A DNA stretch of 64,000 nucleotides from Monosporascus cannonballus (lineage: Eukaryota; Ascomycota; Sordariomycetes; Xylariales). Shown here piece by piece: positions 35,585 through 45,990 of the stretch. The stretch spans positions 41,943 to 105,942 of the forward strand of contig QJNS01000263.1 in NCBI GenBank assembly GCA_004154925.1, given 5' to 3'. The notes under the pieces are model-generated. The model saw only the letters and a program-made list of their open reading frames with translations. It did no database searches and was not told the DNA's origin. The translations under genes and the position numbers were made by a program. The number at the start of each line of letters is the position of its first letter. Positions within the stretch are counted from its first letter, which is position 1.

Positions 35585-38440
35585 GCCGCTCCCGAACGAT
35601 ATCGCGTCACAATATTAGGGCTGGCGCTACGACTGTGAGCGCATGATAACCATAAGAACCGACGGCGCGGGGCGCAAGGGGAATGTTTTGGTGACGTCGT
35701 GAGGTTGGTAAGTAGCGCCACGAACTTTGAGATGCAGGCGTGTTGCTGTTCCAGCCTACTAGGTAGTCGTACAGGTTCGGGGCCACTTACAGTTGAGTCG
35801 CCCGTCGCAAGACTCGCCGAAACCGAGTTTATATCCTTGAACTTAAGCAGGGCTTCTTACGAAGCTAGATAATAACCGCCACGTCTTGTTTATTATCTGA
35901 TAATTCAGCTTCATGGCTATGAAAGGTTTTATCCAATTTCCGTATCTCGTAACGATTACCTGACGAAGCAGTGGCTTTTAATTAGGTACCTGCTACGGGC
36001 CAGAGCCTAGCTGTGGCTCGTGCGCCAAACCCCCGAACTTTGCTACGGCCCTTCCTTCTAAGACGACTACAAGAGCACGGCTTGTTCTTGGGTATAGAGT
36101 CTCGATTAAGTAAGCCCTATAGGCTGTGAGCCTCTCGGTTGGCTCGGGACAAGCAAACAAAAAGCCAGGCTCCGGGAGGCAGAACCAAGAGCCGATATTG
36201 CTGTCTGTAGTGGATACAGCGCTGTTTGATGACTAGCTTGAGGTAGGGGAAATCCGAAGAAACACGCAGGGAGGAGGCTATACAACTGTTTGGTTTCTCC
36301 TAAACTAACCCGGGCGATGTTTTTTTTTTGTTCAAGCTTTCTTTGTTTCTGACACGAAGGGGATTTTACCACGTGTTGACTGAGGCTTATAGGTTGCCTC
36401 GGACAAACTCCTGAGCTACCTCAGCCTATAACCCGCAACCCGCAGCAACTCGGAACTCGAAACTCGCACAAACCGCGCATCCGAAACTATGACAGTATAT
36501 ATTGGGGCCGCACCGACGATTATGGCTCTAATTGCAGGTAATTCATTCTTTAAACCACAGAACTATGAAGGCCGAGTGTTGTTTGTGCAGGACGGACTGG
36601 CATCCAGGGGGGGTGTTGCTCATCTTTCTACTTCGACACTATTTCCCCCTAACAAGAAAGGACTACATGTTCGTCTATGGTAGAGGAATGCGTTTCCACT
36701 TATTAGCAAGTAACAAGCACGACTTGTCCCGTTGTCTTTGGATATGCTAGCTGCGCTGAGTGTTGCGTCGAAGGTCTTTCGAGTGCTTTAGTCACATATC
36801 CCCTAGTCCAGTAGTCCTTGAAGCCGTCACAGGCAATAGGTCCCATATTCCCTTAGCCCATACAGACAACGCATATTTCCGACTGAAAGCGCTTACGAGG
36901 CTCTCATGGTTAACCTAGGAGCGTACGTACATCCAGTCTGCTCTTTCAAGAAGTATTCTGACAAAGTGAGCTGCGAGCTACGGACTTGACCCAATAAACC
37001 CCCAAACCTCATACGCACGAAGTTGATCACAGCGTTGCCAGTTACGCACCTAGGAGGCCAGGCAAAATTCCATACCCTCGGTTGGTTCGTCGCGATGGCC
37101 ACTGGTGTGCTCACTTCTTTATTGGATTCTCACCGGATACGTCACTGCTCGAATAACAAAATCGAAGGCTTATACTCTCCTTTAACCCATGCACCACATC
37201 TCCGCATCAAGAGGCCATGTACGCAAATGGGATCTGGTGGTTACTGCTGCGTCCTGCGATCTCAACGTCAGGTCCCACAATGAAGGCTGGGGAAAGAGCG
37301 AATTTAAGACATGACTAAGACCGAGACAGATGCTGCTGTTGCCAGCATGGCCGGCAGAACTATACAGGAGAAGCAAGGGGAGGCAACAATAGAAGTTCGG
37401 AGACCCTTTGGCCGACCAGGGTAGAGGACAGCTGCTCAGCTATCAACCACAAATCTTTTAGGACGAAGAACGAATCTCGACAGAAATGGTGGCCTGTTTC
37501 GTTGGTTCCGACCGTGGCTTTCAACATCTCCTTGCCGGCACGAGGTTGTCTACGGATCGCTAAGATGAGTTCACTGCTGCCATCGTAAAATAAACCTCTT
37601 CATTCTTGTGTTCACGCGTCACCAAAAACCGGGGCGGAAAATGAGTACAAATGGAGAACCAAAACAGCCAATTAGAAAAACCGACCACATAGACGAACAT
37701 CAATACGCCACACTCTCGCCGCCCATCCAGGTCAATAACACCGACAGAAAGAGCGCTTACAACAACGTCGACAGCAGGAGCTCCCCTGAGTCGCCGCATT
37801 CCCGCTTTCCACACTCCTTTTGCTTGACATGTTTACCTACGACAAGGAGACGGAGGCTCGACGAGTAAGAGTAACCCGATATCCTACACCGGAAAGGACG
37901 ATCGTTTCACTTTAGTACACCGGAAGACGGAGCCCTAGAGAGTTTTGCCACGTCGCTCCATCCTTATCAGAAACAATCACTCTGTTGGTTACTCGAGGAA
38001 GAGGATCTGACGAACAGGGCCTGCAGGGCTTCGATGCGCCCACTCTCGGAAGAATGTTCCCGGCCGATAAAGGACGTCGACGACAAGAACGTGGTCCGTG
38101 TTGGGGGGCAGCCAAAATTCTGGACCTGCTCCAGCCTCACCGTGTTGTTGATGGGTCACGATACCCTACCGACAAGTAGGAAGGAGCCTTTGTTCTGCGT
38201 GGGCCCATCAATGCCCTGAAGCCCTGGCTAATCCGACCTGATTGACCTTGGTGTCGACCGACCTTATCATCGACTGACCTGACTTGACCTTTCTGACCTT
38301 ATTGTCGACCAAGCTGCTCGTCGACCTGGAAAGGAAGAGGGGGTGCAGGGGGAGCGCCGGAGGCGGAGGCGGCGCAAGGAGCCCGTTGCCGACGAAGTCA
38401 GAGGAAGAATCAGTGAGTCCTATCGAATAACCGAAGTTCT
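35585..38440. other. Intergenic: 5' side of the Clr2-like gene to the dehydrogenase relic
   Basis: No supported gene. A 5' region for the Clr2-like gene must lie just above 35584. The T9 run near 36320 and several ORFs under 105 codons carry no recognisable motif. Confidence 0.6.
38227..38330. repeat. Degenerate short repeat of TGACC/CGACC units
   Basis: About ten imperfect copies of a TGACCT or TCGACC motif are spaced by 5-12 bases. It lies about 130 bases upstream of the dehydrogenase relic. Function is unknown; it may be a decayed minisatellite. Confidence 0.6.
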
Positions 38441-38457
38441 AAATGTGACGGTCCCAC

Positions 38458-38910
38458 AACAGCTTCACGGACAGTCCTCCTAACCGGTCCAACCAAGGGC
38501 GGCATCGGCGCCGAGACCATGATTTCCCGGCCACCACGTTGCCGGCGATGATCACCCTCTGAGCCGACCCCTTGAAAAAAGCACAGCTCACAGTCGACGC
38601 GGTCAAAACAGCGAGCGCGGCCGTCAAGGCTAAACTGGTCGCCGCTGACCTGGCGTTCCTCGTGAGCGCCCGGAAGGCAGTGCGAGCGACCCTGAACGAC
38701 CCCCGATATGCCGGGGGATCAACATGCTGGTCCACAACCTGGGCCACCACGGCGTGCCTGCAGGCCCGCGCCGCGGACGGCCCCTAGTCCCCAGCCCGCA
38801 GCCCAACCACCCCGGGTGCTTCGTGCTGACCAACCGGATCAGGCCGCGGTGCTGTGGAATGGTGAGTAGCAACTTTCGTCCAATCGGACCCGCCATTCCC
38901 CTTGCCTGAT
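38458..38910 (+). pseudogene. Short-chain dehydrogenase/reductase relic
   Basis: The first frame reads a TVLLTGPTKGGIGAET stretch near 38470-38517, the glycine-rich NAD(P)-binding start of SDR proteins. A shift then leads to a frame with a TGA and then KKAQLTVDAVKTA and KLVAADLAFL, the region around the cofactor-binding Asp. A second shift near 38710 leads to INMLVHNLG in place of the usual LVNNAG, then NHPGCFVLTNRIRP and VSSN. The catalytic YxxxK is not seen; the frame stops at 38907-38909. So at least two frameshifts and one stop break the gene and its C-terminal half is missing. It resembles the retinol-dehydrogenase-like fungal SDRs. No enzyme can be made. Confidence 0.8.
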
Positions 38911-39996
38911 TAATAGATTCCTGACCCATGTTTAGAGCCGCGTACTACGGAGAAATGCATGCTCGACTTCGTCTAAGAGTGCATGCTGAGAAGGGGTGCC
39001 TGCATTGTCCGATCGCTGGCGAACTAGACACCTCCTGTCAACCAGACCACTCCTATGGACCAACTTTTCCTGTCAACAAAAACCCATCCTTTCTCTCTCG
39101 ACCTGGAATATGCCAACGCGGCTCAGACACGCACCCCGACCCCGTATTAATGCACACAGACACACGAAGCTCCCTCGGGAACACATCGCTCATCGTGTCC
39201 ATCCGGGCATGTCTGCCAATGCGCTCAAACAGCGTTTCGAGCGCCTCCGGAAGGAGCTCATCGCAGAGGGTCACCTCGGACCTTCCACAGTTCGGCAAAG
39301 GTGCTGTGCTGGCGCCGGGCCCGGGGCGCGGCATCTGCGCATACGCACTGCATCTGGGCTCTGCCTGGGCTCGGCTGCAGTAGGGCTGCGCGACCACCCT
39401 CCGCCAGACCTCGTGAAAGAGGGGAGGTCTATCCGGTGGATTCAAGCCTGCTACCGACCACATGCTCGTCAGTGAATTGGCGACAAGCTCGGTATGGGCG
39501 AGGCGCTGGAGGTTGAGAGAATGGTCTGGTTAGCGAGAAGTTCCATCCTTTGTTAGATCTGTCCCCGGAAGTCCCACATCGTAACAAGTTATACACATGT
39601 ACTGTATCTATTAGTATAAACTCGAAAACAAGATTAGTCTCTATGATGATTACGGAGTGACGGTCTATGAACCACCATAGTATACCAGGTACGAGAGGCT
39701 ACCAGCAAGATACGGATAGGGGGTTAGTGGTAGGTTCAAACCTGACAGCACCGTGCGTATCATTTAGTGTACTGTCGCACACGTGGTCCCCCGAAGCCCC
39801 CCGCCGTGCGCAAGTGGGGGACCCCTAAACTCGCTGACGACAACTACCAGATACAAGCTACTACCTACCTCTAGGTACCTGGGTAACTAACTGGTAACTG
39901 CAGCAGAAGCTCAAGACCAGAACTTGGAAAGACTTCAACATTTCCTCCCATCTCAACACACCAACCATCGCGCAGCCAGATCTACCATTCGCCGAG
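38911..39996. other. Intergenic: dehydrogenase relic to AP-2 sigma start
   Basis: Overlapping ORFs at 38996-39475 and on the opposite strand show no known motif; they may hold further decayed parts of the dehydrogenase, but nothing is convincing. The last 300 bases should contain the AP-2 sigma promoter. Confidence 0.55.
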
Positions 39997-40713
39997 ATGT
40001 TGTCATTCATATTAATACAGAACCGGCAGTAAGTCCAATAAACCATTCGATGTCGCAGGCAACCAGTTCGCGGTCGTTCCGGCGCTAACCGAGGCCACCG
40101 TACCCAGGGGCAAAACGCGGCTGGCGAAATGGTACGTGCCGCACAGCGACGACGAGAAGATCAAGCTTAAAGGCGAGGTACGAATTCACCCACTCACTCA
40201 CTCACTCGCGCACGCTCTCCCTTCCCTGAAATACGTGCGCGCGCGCGCGTGCGCCCAGCATACGATACGATTACCCCTGCGCTACGACCCCCGACTCAAT
40301 CCGCGCGGCATCTCTCTCGATACCCATCTATCCCACGCAGGAGATCTTTTTTGTTAACGGGCACGCTTCCCCCCCCAAAACAGGTGCACCGCCTAGTGGC
40401 GCCTCGGGACCAGAAGTACCAGTCGAACTTCGTGGAGTTCCGGAACAACAAGATCGTGTACCGGCGGTACGCGGGGCTCTTCTTCTGCGCGTGCGTCGAC
40501 ACCAACGACAACGAGCTCGCGTACCTCGAGGCCATCCACTTCTTCGTCGAGGTGCTTGACGCCTTCTTCGGCAACGTCTGCGAGCTCGACCTCGTCTTCA
40601 ACTTCTACAAGGTCTACGCCATCCTCGACGAGGTCTTCCTCGCTGGGGAGATCGAGGAGACCAGCAAGCAGGTCGTCCTCACCCGCCTCGAGCACCTCGA
40701 CAAGCTCGACTAG
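39997..40713 (+). CDS. aps2: AP-2 clathrin adaptor complex, sigma subunit
   Basis: Exons 39997-40028, 40108-40177 and 40384-40713 join to 143 residues, the usual length. Intron 1 (79 nt) has GTAAGT and GCTAACC; intron 2 (206 nt) contains a CACT repeat (about 40189-40207) and alternating GC near 40240. The protein starts [10 protein letters not shown] and reads [11 protein letters not shown], then [19 protein letters not shown], and ends LEHLDKLD. It is nearly identical to AP-2 sigma throughout and clearly closer to AP-2 than to AP-1 or AP-3 sigma. The small chain is part of the core of the plasma-membrane adaptor that binds PIP2 and cargo, including acidic dileucine signals together with alpha, in clathrin endocytosis. 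The extreme codon bias toward C or G in exon 3 suggests strong expression. Confidence 0.98.
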
Positions 40714-41353
40714 GAAAAGAGGAAAAGGCATGGGGGGGAGTAGAAGGAGGAGGAAGTGGATGATGGAAGAAAAGGGGGGGGAAGGCGGGAATAACCTCGG
40801 ATGGTGACGCCGGACACGCGCGCATAAACCGGCTTCGAGATTGTCGCGACGCTATTTTACGGAGGTGGGCGACTTGCGCGTATAAGCATTTAGAGGCAAA
40901 GGCGTCGGGCGTTATGGAGGCGAGACCAAATATGGCATAGGATTTACAGCATTCATGACTTACACGGGAAGGCGCGACGTCAGACACGTTGGTAACGGGC
41001 CAGCACTGCACCAGGGGAGGCGATGCATGGATGAGCGCCGATGGTGCTCGTGGAGAATACTAATACATTATCTAGACTTTCCGCCCTCTCGTTCGTCTAT
41101 CATATGCAATTGCTTCATCATAGAGTGATGCAGCCACTACCAAATCGCCGGTTTGGACTGCTGTCCATTTTCATTCCGAAGTTGCTACGTGCATTGTAAT
41201 TGACGGAATCACAAAATTGCCCCCAGTCGCTGTGTGCTACTGACGTGGTCAGATAGCCAGAGTCAATGGGGGACTCCTTTCGGCAAGAGGCAGTTTGGGA
41301 AGCGCCCCGGCAGGCTATCATGTACAAGCCAGTACCGTCTGGTTGAAGGGGCG
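40714..41353. other. Intergenic between convergent AP-2 sigma and zinc-knuckle genes
   Basis: It should hold the 3' ends of both genes. A purine-rich stretch (40713-40795) directly follows the AP-2 sigma stop. Nothing else is seen. Confidence 0.65.
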
Positions 41354-43437
41354 CTAGGTGGCGTTCTTGCCGTCCGCCTCCTCCCACACCTGGCGGGCAG
41401 ACCTTCTGTTGGCCATGCTATGGACGATGGGATTTGCCCGACCTTTAAAGAGAGCGACGACCTCGGTACGGAATCGGGATTCTCTTACTAGGCGATACTG
41501 GATTCCATCTGGTGCTTGGAATAGCGTTGGATCATCCTCAGCTGCAGAAGTATCACCATCATCACCTTCTTGGCAGGCCTCTTCGTTGATGCCCAGGCTG
41601 TCATCCGCGCCGTCGTGAGCTGGTACACGCGTGTCCGCCTGGCCCGAAGCGGTAGCTGGTTTGGCATCTTTCACGGCCGTGTCTACTGTCCCGATCTCAA
41701 GTTTCATCACTTGAAGAAACTTTTCTGCCTCTTCTTCGGCCCTCTTAGAGTCTTCTGGGGTAATCACAGCCTCGGATTCTGTTTCCTTGGCGACCCCATC
41801 CTTACTTTCGGTTTGGCCACTGGCTTGCTGCTTGGTGGCAGTCTTAGCCTTCGGCGTCTGCAAAGCTCGGTGTGAATCGATGAATACGTCGTCGTCATAG
41901 GAAAGGCGGCCCTCGTTCCTTTTCGGTCTCGACTCGTCCCGATATTTGGCCTTGGCACTGCTACGGTTGTCAAGGCTTCGAGACGGGACAGCCCTGCGAC
42001 CGCGTGTGTTACACTCTCCAGCCCCTTGGTTATTTGGCGTGTCTTCTCTGGTATAGCGGCCTGTACGCATCCTTTTCGTGTGAGGAGGCTCGTCAGAAAC
42101 ATGTGAATGCGCGCGTGGTCGTCTACCGGAACCTTCACACCTAACTTGAGCACTGTTGCCTGGTCTATAGGCATCATAGCCATTATGGCGAGGTGGACGA
42201 GTCGGAGTTCTGGAGCGAGAACGCTCATAGGGAAAACTCGGAGAACGGCGCCCTCGATACGGATGGTTTTCGCCTCGGATGGGTGATATCGCCTTGATCC
42301 CGGCTCGCTCTCGCTGTTTTGTCAAGGAGACCTTCTTTTTATTAAGAGGGCACAGGGTCGCAAAGTGTTTCCCAACTTCAAGGCAGATCTCGCAACGATA
42401 GTCCGGCGGCGGAGGTTTATCAAACCTCGGATCCAGGTTTGTGGGACAGAGCTGTATCCAGTGTCCTGTGACCCCAGTTAGTAAGAATGCGGCCGACTAG
42501 TTCAACGAGCTGGCTTGCCTGGCTTATCACAGCGCTTGCAAACATAGCTTGCCGGCGGTGGAACAGAGAAGTTCGGATGTCCCCCAGAGCGTGCATAACA
42601 TTCCTTAGGATTATGCTTCATTCGGCTGCAGGACGAGGCGTTGCTCGTATCTGAGGGTCTGGGCATTCGTTCCGGAGAATCCAGTAAGATGGCTTCGCGA
42701 GTAATCGTTACCTCATCGGCATCAGAATCCAGCGATGCAACGGTTGCTTCTGACCGGTGGGCAGAAGGGTTACCCCTCGAATAGATAGGCAAGGTATGAA
42801 GCTGCTCCTCTTCGTCATCCTCGATCTCAATGATCTCTCGTTTGCTGCTGGCATTGGGGCCGCTCCGTTGCCCTAGTGGAATTACGTTAGATCCGGTCCG
42901 CTGCTGCCCCCACCCTAGTATCTCGCCTTCTCGTTCTTTGTTGGTGATGTCACCCAATGGGCTCTGAACAGGCGGCTTTTGTAGAAGAGCTGCACGGCTT
43001 TTATGCATGTGTTGGCTAGGCGACCCTTGCGGATGTGAGGTGGTTTTCAGTGTGACAAAGCCACCGCGCATAGCCTCTCCGAAAAGGTGCTGGATCTCAG
43101 CTTGAGCCATCAAGTATCTACGGCGGTTGGCCGGATTCTCCTCAGCGTCCTTTCTCTGCCATTCTTCGAGAGCCTGATCCACCTCTTCCTTTCTGAATGA
43201 GCCTGCTTGCAAGGCACCGCACATAAGCAGGCTCACAAAGTCAGGTAGGAGTGACCCTTGCTCTATGATCCTATCTCCTTTTATTTGCTCATGTAGCCAC
43301 CCCATAAGCAGATCCAGGGCTTGAAACTTGCCAATCCTGTCTGGAAAGGCAGTGTTGATCTTGGTTGCAAGCTCATCCAGGCTGATCTCTTCGAGACGCT
43401 CGATCGCCGAAGCTAAGAGGCTGTTTCTAAGATCCAT
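41354..43437 (-). CDS. Double zinc-knuckle (CCHC) protein with Arg/Ser-rich region, function unknown
   Basis: Exons 43437-42519 and 42465-41354 give 676 residues. The 53-nt intron begins GCAAGC, not GT, and has a TACTAAC branch point and CACAG acceptor; splicing it rebuilds the first zinc knuckle exactly. Knuckle 1 is C300, C303, H308, C313 (CX2CX4HX4C). Knuckle 2 is C331, C334, H340, C345 (CX2CX5HX4C). The N-terminal 130 residues are predicted helical (LEEISLDELATKI, then EEVDQALEEW). A low-complexity linker contains an acidic IEIEDDEEE patch. After the knuckles come Arg/Ser/Pro repeats and an acidic tail. CCHC knuckles of this sort bind single-stranded RNA or DNA, so a role in RNA processing is plausible but inferred. 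I recognise no named orthologue. Confidence 0.87.
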
Positions 43438-44446
43438 GATGGCACTGAGGGGATAAGAGGTCAGGAAATTCTAGGCCGAGGCAATATGCATGAGAATATC
43501 CGTCATGATCAAGATGTCTTGGTATCCCTTAGTTGTTTGGACCAGCGTTGTAGGGTAAATGCGCCGACCTGCTCCGTGCTTTGCAAAGCGTTGGAAATCC
43601 CGGATTGACCAAGAATTGAGTATTCAGGGTATAGTAAGAAGCGGTGAAATCCGTGTTTGGTAGTTGCTCATGCACTTGCTGCTGCCAGATGCAGGTCTGG
43701 TTGAAAAGTAGACCCGGCCTCGAAACAAACGCGAACGTCAGTTCGGGAAACTGCAGAAGTGAGATGATGGTGAAAAATGGTCGAGTCCGATTTTATAAGA
43801 ACAGCTTGCTCCAAAGGCGAAGACACCGCAATTGGATTACGACATTCGAGTCAAACTGCACCAGATTATTTAGGGTAAGAAGATAGGGGGTCCGCTGGTG
43901 CCTGAACTCCGAGCTGTCTGTTTGGGAAATGGAGTACTGTCCGTGACAATGGAAATATGAAATTAGAAGAATTGCACGGAAGACAGAGGAGAGATCCCGG
44001 AATCTAAAGTCCATTCACGTAAACTGGGAAAGAGCTCCTGTGAATCACGGGGAAGGAGCAAGTCTGGTGTTATGTACTTTAGTAGGCATCCCAGCAACAA
44101 CCCTCGGCACATGACAGTGAAAGTAAAAGTTGGGCTCACACCGACGAGTGCTCGAGAATTATTCATGGTCTCGGGAGCTATGGATGTTCCTCTCAGTCTC
44201 CCATTCCGTCACCGCTGGGTCACTCCCTAGTGCAATTTTGGGACATTAACAAGTCCCAAACTCCAAGTAGCTCTGCCAACCCAAGGAGAGGAAGCATAAA
44301 AGCCAAGTGATTTCAATACGGATGTAATCATATCTCGTCAATGTTCGAAGTTGTGAGATGAAGTCGCTAGTTGAATACCATCGAGGTTTGGTCTGTCGAA
44401 CAACTGCCCATACCCATCAACTTAAAGTAGCATGACTGCCGCGGTG
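43438..44446. other. Intergenic upstream of zinc-knuckle gene and downstream of IST1
   Basis: It holds the zinc-knuckle gene promoter and the IST1 3' end. ORFs of up to 80 codons have no motif. Confidence 0.65.
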
Positions 44447-45417
44447 TCACCGTTTCAAAGCAGCAAACCGTTCTGCCAGCTCATTGACGTCCGGGATCCC
44501 ATCTCCTATACCACCTTTCCGTTCGGGTTTCTTCTTTGCTAGGCCAGCATCGACCATCTTCTTGTTGGGTTTTAATTCCATCGAATTGAGAGTAACCTTC
44601 GGTCGAGGGTTATCGGTAGACGGGCTTGGCGGATTGATGTGAAGTGGACTATTCGGCCCAAGAGCTCGGGGTGGCGTAGCACGGCTCAAATCTTCCCTAT
44701 CCTTGGCTTCTTTGCTATCGGCAGGTATAGGGGCCTCCGAAGCTTTCTGTGCCTGGCCACCACTCGGGCTGCCGTCACCGTCGTCGTCCGCGTACTTGGG
44801 CGCATCTCCCAATTCCCTGGGTCTTTTCGGCCAATCAACTCCGTAGGTTCTAGCAATCTCCTCGAGGTAACCTTGAACTAGCTCTTCCCTCGGCGGCGTG
44901 ACACTCAACTTCTTCACTACCTTCTCGTTGACCTTGCCATCTGAGTTCTCCATGGCTGCCAACACGAACTCCTTTCCGAACTTCTCCCCGAGAAGGGCCC
45001 GCACTTGCTGCAGTTCCCTGATCTCCGTCTTGGGTGCGGAGTAGATGATGCTCTTTACAGCTTCCTCCAGTCCGGGATCGCACGGCGCGGTCTCTAACAA
45101 GCCAGAGCGGGCCAGAAGCAGTTCGCAATATAGCTCGAGGATCTCGTGGAGCTCGGTAGTTATGTCCGACCGGATTATATTCTCCACTCTAATCCTCGCC
45201 GAATCTATCTTTCCGGCTTCCAAAAGCTGGGCCATCGCCCGCCTCTGCGACTTGCCATTGGCATCATCTCGTTGCTGTACCATGCGCAAACGCGCGATGG
45301 ATAGCTTCAGCTGGACCTTGAGCCTAGCCTAGATGAATGTCTCTTAGTAACAACGATAATATCAAGGTATTTGAGGACCTAAAGACTCACTACGAAAGTC
45401 CCCGATGGAGGAGGCAT
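44447..45417 (-). CDS. ist1: IST1-like ESCRT-III-associated protein
   Basis: Exon 1 (45417-45391) encodes only nine residues (MPPPSGTFV). A 62-nt intron (45329-45390; GTGAGT, TACTAAG, CTAG) separates it from exon 2 (45328-44447), giving 302 residues. The IST1 domain starts at ARLKVQLKLSIARLRMVQQ and runs to about residue 175, with SARIRVENIIRSD in the first third. A Pro/Ser-rich acidic linker follows. The end, VNELAERFAALKR, fits the MIM1-type helix that docks in the Vps4 MIT domain. IST1 binds Did2/CHMP1 and Vps4 and controls ESCRT-III disassembly on endosomes and in cytokinesis. It is divergent from the Bre4-like gene, with 573 bases between start codons. Confidence 0.95.
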
Positions 45418-45990
45418 AGCCGCTAGCAACTACCCAGGGGATATTTGCGCCGTTTTAGATGTTGATAGGCGATGGATAACTTATGATAATCGTAGTTGGA
45501 GCCCCGCGGATCGGTTGTCGTTAGTCGAACTACTGCAAACTGACCTCGGGCGCATGCTCGCCATGTCCCCGCAATGGGTCCCTGCAGGTGGATGGGTGCT
45601 ACATAGTACTTATCCTTACTCCAATGCGTTCTCTAGAGTAACACCTTGCTTTGCAGGATATCAGCCCGAAGTAGCCAATAGTTGGCAAACATGGGCGCCA
45701 CCAAACAGTTCCCGAATGTTATCGGCCGCGGGATGACCTCATTCATCAACATCTCGCTGCTTTTACCTGCAGCCATATGTTATGGGGAAATGCGAACAAC
45801 AAACAGATGGGGGTTTCGTAAAGGTGGGCATTGTGCCCTTGGCAGTGAGCGTTTCACATCTGGCGCGAAAGACCGGTCAATAAACACCGCATCTTGCACC
45901 CGGCCCCTGTGATCAGCCGATTTCAGATGCCATGAATCGGTCAAGGTATCCGTCGGGTCCGGATTTCCAACCTGGAGGATTTGGACAATC
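45418..45990. promoter_or_regulatory. Divergent promoter region of IST1 and the Bre4-like transporter gene
   Basis: The start codons lie 573 bases apart on opposite strands, so both promoters must be here. No defined regulatory motif is identified. Confidence 0.6.

Noticed and set aside
39715..39760. GGTTCAAACCT resembling a tRNA B box
   Set aside because: No A box or acceptor stem pairing around it.
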